A stretch of DNA of 64,000 nt from Nelumbo lutea (Eukaryota; Streptophyta; Magnoliopsida; Proteales; Nelumbonaceae): NCBI GenBank assembly GCA_022828595.1, contig JAKGHH010000008.1, forward strand, positions 25,536,378 to 25,600,377, read 5' to 3'. Shown here piece after piece: positions 38,901-50,900 of the stretch. The first letter of the stretch is position 1. Each line of letters begins with the position of its first letter. The translations under genes and the position numbers were made by a program. Under the pieces are notes generated by a model. It saw only the letters and a program-made list of their open reading frames with translations, did no database searches and had not been told where the DNA came from.

Positions 38901-41900
38901 TAGACAACCTGCTACAACCTCTGTCTCCCAACCTTCCAAATTGATTCCAACCACACAACTTTTGTCAAAGTTAATTTTCAGGTTTGAAGCAAACTTAAAG
39001 GATTTAATATGATCTTTTAGGTTTCTCACTCTCCCCAAGTCTCCTCCTTCACAAAAAATGATAATATCGTCAACAAACTAAAGATGAGTCACTGGGACAT
39101 TACTCCTAACTATCCTCCACCAACTTATCAGCCCTTCCCTGTCTACTTTAGAAATCATTCAACTGAACGCATCTACCATAAGTGTGAACAAGAAAGGTGA
39201 ATGAGGGTCTCCTTGCTTAAGCCCTCTACATGCTGGGAAAAAATCCTTGACCCCTCCAATAACTAGAACTGAAAAATGACAATAGGTTATGCAACCACTC
39301 ACCTGCCTACACCATCTATCCCCAAATCCCCATTTTCTTAACACTTCTAATAGAAAATTCCAATCCACCAAGTTGTAGGTCTTCTCAATGTCCAACTTAC
39401 AAATGAAACCTTGATTGCTTGATCTCTTCATTTCCTCCACACATTCATTTGCTATAAGGATCCGATCTACAATCTGCCTATCTTGTACAAAGGCTCCTTG
39501 GGCTTGAGTATTGAGAGAGAGAAGGGCCATTTTAATCCTTAAAGAAAGCACTTTTGCCACAATCTTACAGATGCTAGTCACCAAATTAATCGGTCTGAAA
39601 TCTTTAGGGTGTTTGGTATCTAATCTCTTCGGGATGAGAGCTAAGAATGTGGCATTAACTCCACGACTAATCACATGGTTGTTTTCACACTCCCTACAAA
39701 CCTCAAACATATCTTCTTTGATAGTGTCCCAACACTCTTGATAGAAAACCATAGTAAAACCATTTGGTCCAGGAGCCTTTGACCTGTCCATAGAGAAAAC
39801 AGCTTGCCTTATCTCCTCCTCTTCAAAGTTCCTTTCCAGCCAACCCACCTCAACGACTATAGACTTGGCCAATCCAGATCTTCCACTCTCACCCTTTCAA
39901 TTTCTACTCCCTCACCTCCGGCTGTTCTCTCTAGCTGTGATGCCAAGGTGCCTGTTTCAGGCACAAAACCCAGATTAGTAACAAAACCCGAATGGACAAA
40001 TATACCTGGCCTAGTAGGAGAGAAATGGTCAACAAGTTATGTTAGGATATCAGTAATAGAATTCTGACCAGAGCACCTTCCCTCTGTCTGATTTGGTTGT
40101 TGGGGTAAAATTGGTTCAATCAAAACCTTTTCAGTCCCTACAGCCGAAGAAATCTTTGGTCATTTTCCTTTTTGGGTGTTTTCTTGTAAACCTTTAGAGT
40201 AGAATCCTGCCCCTCCAAACTGAACATCTTTACCTGTCTGCTTTCTGGAAAGGATTTGTTTGCAAGGAGAGATGTACCCTGATCATCCTCTATAGCTGCT
40301 GCTAAGTTCCCCTCATCCGTGTGTGGCGCATCAGTTGGAGTCTTTAGCTTTTCAGCCTTGTCTTCTGACTCTTCCACCATATTCCGCTCCTCCCCTTTTC
40401 CACGTTCTTCGGAAGCACATAATTCCTCCTCTGGGAACAGAATAGCAGTATTTAAACTTTCTTCCTCCCACAAATCCTTTGAATCTTGCAGATTCACGCT
40501 CCCTATACTGATCGTATCGTCTGTATCTGAGCCTGAGTCGCTTTCAGCTTCAGATGACAGATCTGCTTCACAGTTTTCAAGGTCGCTTCTTCAAACTGAT
40601 CTTGGATTGCGTCGGTCTTTGGACAGTCGCGAAGTGTCTTCGAGGGAACCCATTGTAACGACCTTGATAACTGGTTCGACTTCTTCGCAGCCATGGAAGA
40701 GGACGATGGAGACAATGCTCGACGATTAGGTTTGTCTAACATAGATCCCCCCTCAGTCACGTGCCTTCTTAAAGAGGCATGTGAGGACTTAAAACATGGG
40801 CCAGCTTCCTTCAGCCCAATAAGAGACTGAGAGGGCTCAAATGAGATAATAGGCCCAGCCCCACTTAAATACTTAGTCACGTGATTTTTTAAAGGGCCAC
40901 CCGGCACCCCCTACGACTTGACCCGACGGTTCAGCTTGCTGAAGAACCGGTTCAGTTTCCTTGGCCAGTCTGGTTTTTCCTTTTGAAACCAACTGGTCTA
41001 GCTCATTTGAACTTTTGGCGCCAGAAATTAGCACCTGAGCAAAAGATCTTTTTACTGTCAATCCCTTGCCTCGTGTCCCACGTAATTAACCTCATCTTTT
41101 AAGTAGCCCAAAATTTTGCTTGCCTATTTTTAGTGCAACTTTCTGTCTTCTTCTGATTCTCCAATCCTAGCGAGCCATGTAGGGCCTGTTCTTCCACCCG
41201 TACATCTTCTTCCTGTCTAGCCTCTGATCATAGAGAAGCTTCAATGGAGGAAGCTAACCACACCTGTAACGACAGTCCTTCAACCTGAAGAGTGATCTTC
41301 CTAGGTATCGTCTCTGGTTTGACTCCATCTAACATCAAAGCAGCAGACCTCAAATCTCCCCAGAACTCCCCCAGCAGACCAGACAAGCTCCACAAAACAA
41401 AGCAATGGAGGCTGCAACTTCATGTTTCCAAAGATGGAACGACAACCCAATCACCCTGACTATCACTCCATCTTCAATGGCAAAAGTTTTTGAATTGGAA
41501 GAGGAAGACCATCTGCATACAGTGAAGATCTCCTTGCCCTCTCGAATGCTTAGAGCTTCAACATCCAGCGTGTTTTCAAGAGGATCTAGCACTGCCTTCA
41601 TTTTGTTGGAGTTAATATGAAAGTTTTCCTTAGTCCCAACTTACTAATCAACATATCTGCAACCCTCCTCCAATCTATAATCAGATTATTTGCTTCAATC
41701 ACTAACATATTGTTCCAGCAGCTTTTGCTGGAATGTGCATTCAGTTTTGGATTACTCTTACTGTTTGCCATGGCTAGAAAATCCTGGTTAGGAGTCTCCC
41801 CCTCCATCACTGATGACTTCCCCCCAGAAAAACCCGTATCTACTTCTGCAGCTTCAACCATCTTCTTCATCTCTGAGTTCCTTTGAGATATGAAGCCAGT

Positions 41901-44900
41901 CAAGATCGCAGTCACTTCTCGCCATCCTTGACTGTTTTTCCCAGCAGGAAAATAGACATCTGTTTCTTCCCTTTTTCAAAGAACTCTGAAAGAGAGATGA
42001 ATGTACCTTTAGCATTCTGTTTACTTTCCACCACATATCTTCTGCCTGATTTTGTGTTATTTTCCTTCCAGCATATCTGTTTTCCTTTTGTTGCTGCTTC
42101 GTGCACAAAGTCCTTCAACCATTCTATTATCTCTAAGCCTTCCACCAAAACTGTAGCCTTTTTCACCTCCCTTATCTTCAAACTGTAACACCTTTTGATT
42201 CTTAGTTCTTTGAAGATAAAGTCTCTACCCTCCACTTTCAAGGATTTCCTCCACCTTGTCGCCTCCACAAAACCTTCCATGCTCTTAGAGCTAGGCTCTA
42301 CCAAAAAGTCTCTTACTTGAGATGAACCCTTATTTTTGTTATAGGAAAAGAAGAAAAGAAAAAGTATGTGTTGATTAGACAAAATTTTAAGCTCCTCCTT
42401 ACTTGGTTCAGGTTTTGAAGTCTTTGAGGGTTCAACACAGCATTTAGCAATGTTTGTATTGATTAAATCCTAACAAATAAGAAAGTAATAAAAAGAAATT
42501 AGTATATAAACACATAAAATGGATAATTTAGTTTAACAGTGCCTATTTTATAATTATAATGTCAAAAAATAAAGAATAAAAAAGTATTTTATAATGAGTA
42601 GTACAAAACTGCTTGGTGATTAGGTGAGGCAAGCCTCAAAGGGTGCCTTATCGCCTAGATGTCGCCTTAACAACTATGCTCTGGAGCTGCATTCCTTTTG
42701 TGGTATGCTGGATTCTGTGGGGGGAAATAAATAGGAGGCTATTTTAAGGAAAGGAAAGGAGTACTGAAGAGATTGTGGCTTCAGTTGGCAAACTCATCAC
42801 CAGTAGGATTATGTGTCTTCCAGAATTTGAACAATCTAGTCCCTCAGACTTTGTGGAAAACTTTTGGAATACCTTAGAGATTCAAAGTTGTAATGTGAAT
42901 CAGCTCAGTCTGAACTGAAGCTCTTGATGTATGTTTTGCTTTGAGTTAGGTGTTATCTTGACACCTGAACAGCTTGTATCTGTTTTTTTCTTATTAATAA
43001 AATTTTATGTTTTACTTTTCAAAAAAAAAAAAAAGATGTCTGTGCAGGAAACAAAGTTTTATCTTGGGAAGATGTTTGGGTTGGTAAAAACTCCCATTCC
43101 TTTTCAAAAAACAGAAGCAAAGTTATCTCATCAGTGTTTGTTGATAATTCTTGGGATTTGGGCTTCAGGAGAGGTCTAAGGGATTCAGAAATGGGGATGG
43201 TTGATGAAATGATACTCAATTAGGGGTAGTCTTTCTGGATCAGTCTATCAGTCTTGTAGGGATAGCAGAATTTGGAAATCTTCCCCTTCTGGTTTTTTCA
43301 ATTGCTCTTCTTTTTACAATATTCTTCTTTAGATCTCTAACCATGCAGGGAATTTTCCTTGAAAGGAGGTGTGGTGTAGCACTATACCTCCAAAATTTCA
43401 GGCTTTTTGCTGGGAAGTGGTACTCCAAAAAATCAATACATTGAATTTATTGCAAAAAAAAAAAGAGGCAAAACATGTGCCTCTCCCCCCATGTTTGTAG
43501 TCTCTTCTTGGGTTCTGGTGAGACAATCTCACACTTACTAATCTCATGTCCCTTTGTGTGCTTTATTTGGTCCTGGTTCTCTTTTCTCTTTGGTTGTAGG
43601 TGGACTCCCCCCATCCCACGTATGGTGAGCCTCTTTGATCCATCTTTTTGAATGCAACCAAAGGTGCATGGAAGAGCTATGTGGAGAGCCACAAGAGCAG
43701 CTGTGTTATGGTTAGTATGGGAGGAAAGAAACAATAGGATCTTCAAAGGTGTGAAGTGTGTTTAGATCCAAGGAAGAGGTAGTGGAAGGAGTAACCATTA
43801 AGGTCATCCATTGGTTGAAATCATGTGATCTGTTTAAGAATTTCTCAGCTGAAATTGGGGTGCTGTGGCAACCACAACTATATCCGAACCTGTGGTACAG
43901 GAAATTTGGTCCCCACCGACACAACAAAGGGTAAAACTAAAATTTGATGGAAGCTCTATAGGTAATCTGGGCCCTTCTGGAATAGGTGTTTTCAGAGATG
44001 ATGAAGGTAAGACAATGGCTCTTTATTCAGGTCCAGTAGGAGTTGGAGATTCCTTAAGAGCAGAAATCTTGGCTCTACATCAAGGAGTAAGATTGGCCAA
44101 ACAATTGGGGCTACAGCAGATGGAGAGAGGGGGGACTCCAAATTGGTAATTGAGTGGATACAATCAGGGCATTTGGCAATTTGGCAACACAGACAGCTAA
44201 TTAGGAAAATTTTTAACATAACAAGGGAGGTGGGTGTTTGTTTTAAGTGGGTAAGGAGATCAGAAAATGGTTTAGCTGATACCTTAGCAAAACAAGGGAC
44301 TGTAGGGGAGAGTTTGTACTAGGCATTGCTGTAATTTCATGTCTATTGGCCCAACCTATTCTAATAGGGATTGATTTCTGTATTTCAGAATTTTAAATCT
44401 CATTAATGAAGTTACCATTTCTGGTAAAATAATAAGTTTTACTTGATTTAACAATGGTTAGATAGATCCACTCTCTTGTCTAGTTGTTCTTGAGGTCGAA
44501 GAATTTGCCACATTGCCCATCTCTGGGAAATGGAGTTTTTTTTTTTTTTTGAGTGAATGCAAGAATTTTGTTACAAAAAAACATAGAACGTAGTCAACAA
44601 GCCCCGAGAACAGGAGGGCCCCTACCCAGTCAAACTGGCAAAGTACCACATTACAAATCCCACAGATTTTTGAAGTTCAGCAGCAGAAACATATATTGGT
44701 GCTTGAATTCTTTAACCACAGAAACCCAAGACCCTACTTCAATATTCCTTTTTCTGTTGCTAAATAGTCTGCTATTTCTTTCTGTCCACACAGTCCTAAC
44801 CACTGCAGCAGGAACAACCTTCCAAACATACTCTCACTAAGCCCAGCCAGACACCAACTCAATAACAGATCTAATAAAAAATCTTTTAATGATAGTCTCC

Positions 44901-47900
44901 TTGAATGATCTCTTAATGCTAAAAATGCTAGCATTTCTTTCTTCCCAGATTGTAGCAGCCCTGATACACCTAAAAAAAAATCCCCTTTTGTTTCTTGGAT
45001 TACAAAAGGAGGTCTTGAAGGTGGATTCAATATCACTAAGAGAAAACCACCTACAACCAAAGAGAGAAAAAAGACCCAATCCTTCATGAGAGTTGGGCAG
45101 TTAATAGGAATTTTGGTCCAGGGAGATTGACTCACTTTCTTCATGAGATTCATGATCTCTCATCTACGCTGAGTTGCTCCTTTAGATGGATCCCAAGAGG
45201 AGTGAATTCAGTGGTTGGTCACTTCCCAAATATGGGGCGAATAGGGATTTTTTTTGTATAGTTGTTAGTACTTTACCCCTGTAAAACTTGCATTTTTGGT
45301 TTGGGGTCTTTTTGCTCTCTTATACATCTCCTCATGTACATCCCCCCCCCCTTCTGCTTCCATTGCTTTCAACCTCAACTCTCTGCCACCAATCATAAAC
45401 CCATCTTCTTGCAACTGGTAAATCTCCTCAGCTGCTGGTTGTGATAATCCCTCATTAATGAGTTCTCCCCAAAGCTATTCCAACTCAAATTCCTCTGCAA
45501 TCCAATTGATGGAAACAAAGCCCTGATTTGTCCTCCCCCTGCTGCAATCAATAATCTCCATTATCAATCAAATCCCTATCTTTCATCTTTTCTGCAAATA
45601 AAGACTTGGAGAACATCACTACTACTACACATGCACTAACAGTCTAACACCCATGGAAGAAGTGGCTGATGCAATTGCACTTACTGTTCTTCAAGGTATT
45701 TGCTAAGAGGAGTGTAATTTAACTGCCATAGAACTCAAATCTCTACAGAACCCTAATATCTTCCATTGTTGCAGATTTAAATGTCAAATGGGTTCTGTGA
45801 GAAAAAAAAAAAAAAACAATTATGGACCTATGGCTTTTTTGGTAAATAGGCTGGATTTATACATATTGTGGGTCGGGCCTCACCTGAACACAAAACCTAG
45901 GTCCAATTCTGGAATTTACAGGTCACGCTGAAAATGATCATCGCTAGTGACAAATACCAATTAGGTGTCCTCTTTTGCAATGTTCCATAAGAGTTTATCT
46001 CCAAATAAATTACTTTCCAAAAAGGCCAAAATTTTTGGTGCTATGGGTCCATTCCAAATGGATTTGGTCAGGAAACCCCAAGAAACTGGATTAGAAAAGG
46101 TAAAGAATTTAAAGAAAGAAGCAGTGAAGCACATGAGAAAACACACAAAAAAAGGAGCATCAACCCCTGAGAATTAGAGGTAGAGACATTAAGAAAAACA
46201 CCTTCCAAGCACAAAATAAAATCCTGGTATTTCACTCTGTCCAAATTATCCAACATAGTCCAAATGGTAACAAATTCCACAGAATTTTCATAACCCTTTA
46301 CAGACCATGATAAAATCACCCTGGGAATGTTTTCCAAAGTTTTCCATTGTTGATTAAATAGCTTCAAAGTTCATAAAATGAGCCCATGCTCCATATGTGA
46401 AGCTGCAGATGCTGGACTGACTTAATGATCTGCCTATAAAGGAAGCAAAGGCGGTCAACAACCATCTCCTTTCCCAAAAGGTGATCAATGGTGAGAAACT
46501 TATCCAAAGTATGGAGAGTTGTGTAGAGTCTGAAAGGATGGAGAGTTGGGAGGCAACAAGTGATTGTCACTCACCTACAATTTGCGGATGATATCATTCT
46601 CTTTTGTGAAGGGGAAATTGAGGAGATGGACAATTTGAGATTGGTGGTGATGCATTTTGAGAGAGCTCCAATCTAAAAATCAATTGGAACAAGAGTTGTG
46701 TAACGGGGGTGAATTTACAGGATGATGAAGTGCAGTTGGTGACTAGGGCATTAGGTTGTGAGGTAAGTGGTTGGCCTCTACTATATTTAGGTCTGCCCCT
46801 GGGAGAAAATCCTAGAACAGAAAACTTTTGGTACCCAGTTTTAGAAAGATTCACTAAGAAGCTAGCAAGGTGGAAGAGAAATTATATCTCACTAGGGGGT
46901 AGAATCACTTTAATCAAGTCCACTCTGGCCAACCTTCCGATGTATTTCCTATCTACTTTTAAGCTTCTTGCCAAGGTTGCCAATAAGTTAGAAAAGCTCA
47001 TGAGAGATTTTTTGTGGGAACCGAGTGACTCAAAAAAGGACCATTTAGTGAAGTGGAAAGTAATTTCTAGGAAAAATGAAGCTGGGGGCCTAGGCATCGG
47101 CAATATCAGATTAAGAAATGTAGCTTTGTTAAGAAAGTGGTTGTGGAGATTTCCTTTGGAGCAGGACAGTTTGTGGCACTTGGTGGTGGAAAGCATTCAT
47201 GGGATGGAAGCTAATGCATGGGATGCTGACGTCGACCCTAGGGCTTCTCATTTCTCCCCTTAGAAAGCAATCGCTGGAGTCTTATCTTCCTTTCAGCCTT
47301 TCATCAGATTTGATGTGTGCTCAAGTAATAAAATTTTGTTTTGGAAGGACCTTTGGCTTGGGAATACCCCCTTAAGGATAGATTCCCAGTAATGTATTCT
47401 ATTTCCCTAAATAAATTCAAAACCATCTCCTCACTTCATGTGTCTGAGGGGACTTGGGATTTGGGTTTGAGAAGAGGGTTAAGGGATTCAGAATTGGCTT
47501 CTGCAGATGAGTTAATCACTGTGTTGAATTCAGTTTTCCTAGATCTTTCCTGCCCAGATAGTAGAATTTGGAAAGAGTCCTCTTCAGGGACTTTCTCTTG
47601 TTCATCTTTTTTCAACACCTTAGTTCAGTCTTCTTCTGTGTCTGTCTCTTTTCCTATTAAAGAAATCTGTATTCTCTTGTGCCGCCAAAGGTTAGGGCTT
47701 TTTGCTAGGAAGTGGCGCTTCAAAAGATCAATACTATGGATGTACTTCAAAGAAAAAGGCCAAACTAGAGCCTTTCCCCACATGTTTGTTACCTTTGCTT
47801 AAGAAATGGCGAGACGGTGACTCATCTTTTGATTTCTTGTCCTTTTGCTTATTACCTTTGGGTGTGCTGAACCTTTTTGACTCTAACTTCTTCCAACAAC

Positions 47901-50900
47901 CAAGGAAAAGGGGCAGGGTAATGTGGAGAATAACAAGAGCTGCCATCCTATGGTCAATTTGGGAAGAGAGAAACAATAGGATCTTCCTAGGGCAAGAAAA
48001 ATCCAAGGAAACACTTGTGGAGGTTGTCACCATCAAGGTTATGCACTGGCTGAAAGTACATCATCTCTTCAAGGATTTCTCCTCAGTGGACTTAATTAGA
48101 AATTGCAGTGCTATAGCTATTTCCTATCCTTCCTCCCCTATGGTACAAGTTTGTTGGGTACCACCACCTCAATTCAGGGTGAAGCTAAACTTTGATGGAA
48201 GCTCCTTAGGTAATCCAGGTCAGTCAAGAGTTGGGGGTGTGTACAGAAACGAGGAAGGAAAGTCTTGGCCCTTTACTTGGACCCAATTGGGGTGGGAGAT
48301 TCATTAAGGGCAGAAGTAATGGCCTTACTTCAAGGTTTGAAACTGGCGAAACAATGGGGAATGCAGCAATTAGAAGTGGAAGGAGACTCCAAGCTGGTAA
48401 TAGGGTGGATGCAAACTGGAAACCTGAGAGTGTGGTCTCTTAGACAGCCTCTAAGAGAGGTTATTAGCTTAGCAAGGGAGATTGGAGTGCATTTTAATTG
48501 GGTAAGAAGGTCAGCAAATGGAATGGCTGACACTTTAGCTAAGCAAGTAATTACTAGGGAGGCTTTGTTTTGGACCTGTTTGTAAGTTTTTGATTTTCTT
48601 TTCCATCCATTTTGTAGGTGGTAAGCCTGTAATCTTTTCAATTATCTAATGAAAGTTACTGTTTCCTATAAAAAAAAAACACTTATCCAAAGTAGCAGAC
48701 TTTGGAGGGAACATGGACCTTTCATATCCAGCTGCAAGGGCATCTTCTGCTGGGCCCTCCAAAGATTCACAAAAAGATCAAATAAAGAATGCATGTAACC
48801 TATTTGTCCACCAAAATCTCTCATCTTGGATATCCACTTTGATATAATACCTGTCTAGTTTTTTTTTATAGGAAACAATAACTTTCATTAATTAATACAT
48901 AAGAGTTACAAAGGATAAATTTAAGACAAGTTTTCCCTAACAATCTGAAATAAACCCATACAAAGCCACCCAAAACAGATCCCCCTACTTGTCCTTTCTC
49001 TAGCTAAGATAACTGTTTACATTTTCTGAAAGTGATTGGGGAATCTGCTTCCTTATCATGGAAATTACATTTTTTATCAATACATTTAAAATACATTTCA
49101 AATAAGGTATCCAATCTGTCCACCCCAACTTCATAACATTCCTTTATTGCAGCCTGCTTGTTTTGAGCAATGTACAAGTGCAGGATATGCCGCATTCAGA
49201 GGCCTTGTCACACCAAATGTCAATCCAGAGAAAATAATGCTTGTCACTCCCTGGTTTGAAATTGATGTATTGAGAGAACAGTTTTCTGTTTTGCATAATG
49301 CCCCTCCAAATGTTTGACACATAGGTGTTGTGGGACAGTCTCCCAATCAAGTGTAGTCCTTTCATAGTTGCAACATATGATTCTCCTCCACAGGTTCTCC
49401 TTTACAGTCCCATGGAAAGCATGAGTAGATATGACTATAAGGAGCATAATATCCAGACTCAAAGATAAAATCTGTTGGATAAAATCCAAACCACTGATGA
49501 CCCAGTTGTCAAGATGCTCACTTGGCACCCCTCCAAATAAGAGGCACAGGATCAAACTCACATAACTGTAGGCTCTCTGTGGTATGACCAGTGGACCTCA
49601 GATGCACCCTGCTCTGCCCCACCCCTAATTTCCCTAACTAAAAGATAATGAAGAAACAAGGAAATCCACATGCATGAAATCCAAAAGGAGAAAATATTAT
49701 CACAGAAGAGGTGAAGAGCAACTCACGAGGCACGAAAGTCCACTCCCACAGGCTTGGGAAGTTGTAAGAAGCTGCGGGACTGTAAATCAGTGCTGAATAC
49801 AGTCTATATATAACAAAACAATAATTTCAACATCAACAAATTGTAGAAAAGGGGGAAAAAGTAAGCACCATAAAAACTAGATAGGCAACTAGAAGCATAA
49901 AACCCAAAAGACATACCGAAAGATACTGAAACAATCCATCCAGTTGTGGGGGCTTCAGATAGACGCCCCCTGTTATGTAAGAAGCCTATTGCAATAATGC
50001 CCATCAGAAGTTGTCAATAAAGACCAGAGACACGCAACACACAAAACAAACAAAAAATAGTTTTCACATAACCACCTGCTGCAGAAAGGCAGAATGTTGG
50101 GCCCCTATAACACATGCATCAATAGGAACCTGCAGATTGAGAAAAGAGATGTAGATACAATTTGAAGAAAATGTCCATAAACAAATGTGCCTGGTAAATT
50201 TTCGCAACCAAGAGAGGATTTTATCAATGATAAAAAATCTGTGTATATTGCAGCTTCAGTAGAGATGAACAAGTCCATGGTTATGCTGCATGGACTCTTC
50301 TACTAAAAAGAAGCTCCATGTTGCACATATTTCTAGTTCAAATATCCCACAGATTATGGTGCAACACTTCTGGATTTTCTTATGTACTTTTCTTGCCTTG
50401 TCAATATATGTTAAAGTTAAACATAAAGAATAGTTTGTCTCAAACCAATGGGTAGTTTTAAGGTGGCAGAAACAACATAGTCACACTTATATACCCGTCT
50501 CACCCTTGTCTATAGGCATATAACCCACTAAAATCAAATAATCTTTGCCTACTTATTGAATTCCTATGGTTGTTCTCTTCACCAGGTTTCCAAGCATAAA
50601 ACAATCCCAACCAAAAAACTTACACTATCAGGTCCTCAGAATATTTTACCAAAAAATAAGGTCCTCAAAATCCACCCATTAGATTCTTACATTCATACCA
50701 TGTCACAAAGCTAGGGATGTGGGTATTGGGTAGAGTATGTCTTAAGAGTTGGATCCATCTACCCAAGGGGGAAAAATAAGCTGTCAAGTGCAAATCCTCA
50801 AAAGAAAAAATTGTAGAACATTAAAAAAAAAAAAAAAAATTGAACTCAAAACAATTCTAGCTTCCTAAGTTCAGCTAAAACTGAAATATATCAATAGAGT

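Larger units (their letters stand above)
36919..42400 (-). mobile_element. L1-type LINE, minus strand, near full length but no endonuclease domain
   Basis: Read on the minus strand from 42400. DUF4283-like region: [48 protein letters not shown]. An acidic linker spans 40900-40140. Reverse transcriptase: [64 protein letters not shown] in place of the usual [14 protein letters not shown]. The zf-RVT region is at 38450-37570. RNase [31 protein letters not shown], to 37030. A T8 run at 36920-36927 is the poly(A) tail. No apurinic endonuclease domain is readable between linker and reverse transcriptase. Many stops and frameshifts. Confidence 0.75.
36651..42687. mobile_element. hAT-like element with 8-bp target duplication, carrying a LINE
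   Basis: The near-duplicates tttggagc (36651-36658) and tctggagc (42680-42687) flank it. The ends atagttttcaaggc and, inverted, catagttgttaaggc pair. Both subterminal regions carry the cgcctag/ctaggcg motif cluster. An 8-bp duplication and short inverted ends are hAT features. The host LINE frame is continuous across the site when the insert and one duplicate are removed. Excluding the LINE within it, only about 0.5 kb is its own sequence and no transposase is seen, so it is non-autonomous. Confidence 0.6.
36545..43034 (+). mobile_element. Second LINE 3' fragment with poly(A), itself split
   Basis: The left piece (about 36545-36658) ends in [16 protein letters not shown]. The right piece (42688-43020) continues with [35 protein letters not shown] and LPEFE, then a 3' UTR and an A14 tail (43021-43034). 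The join is in frame once the 36659-42679 insertion is removed. The 5' junction with the outer LINE is approximate. Confidence 0.6.
35895..44430 (+). mobile_element. Outer L1-type LINE, 5'-truncated, split by a nested insertion
   Basis: The left part (35895-about 36545) reads the reverse-transcriptase thumb: [64 protein letters not shown]. It ends at the SPWKAI segment. The right part (about 43035-44430) resumes with [26 protein letters not shown] and [17 protein letters not shown]. The RNase H domain follows ([29 protein letters not shown]). Its 3' end near 44430 has the family tail (aatgaagttaccatttctgg). The two halves are adjacent in intact LINEs of this family, as at 46511-48680. Stops and frameshifts are frequent. 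Confidence 0.7.
45955..48860 (-). mobile_element. Minus-strand LINE zf-RVT fragment, split by a later LINE
   Basis: 46510-46370 minus encodes [20 protein letters not shown] and [19 protein letters not shown]. 46367-45955 continues through zf-RVT-like sequence ([14 protein letters not shown]). The upstream part lies beyond the insertion, 48860-48694. The two parts are joined by the 13-bp duplication listed with the inserted LINE. Confidence 0.55.
27982..49726 (-). other. TFB4 intron 9 (21.7 kb), transposon-filled
   Basis: From the last bases of exon 9 (donor GTGAGT at 49726) to the acceptor before exon 10. It contains the copia element at 28198-33707 and LINE-derived or nested elements from 35895 to about 49600. 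The phases of exons 9 and 10 (two bases plus one base of the Ser codon) support direct splicing across it. Confidence 0.85.
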
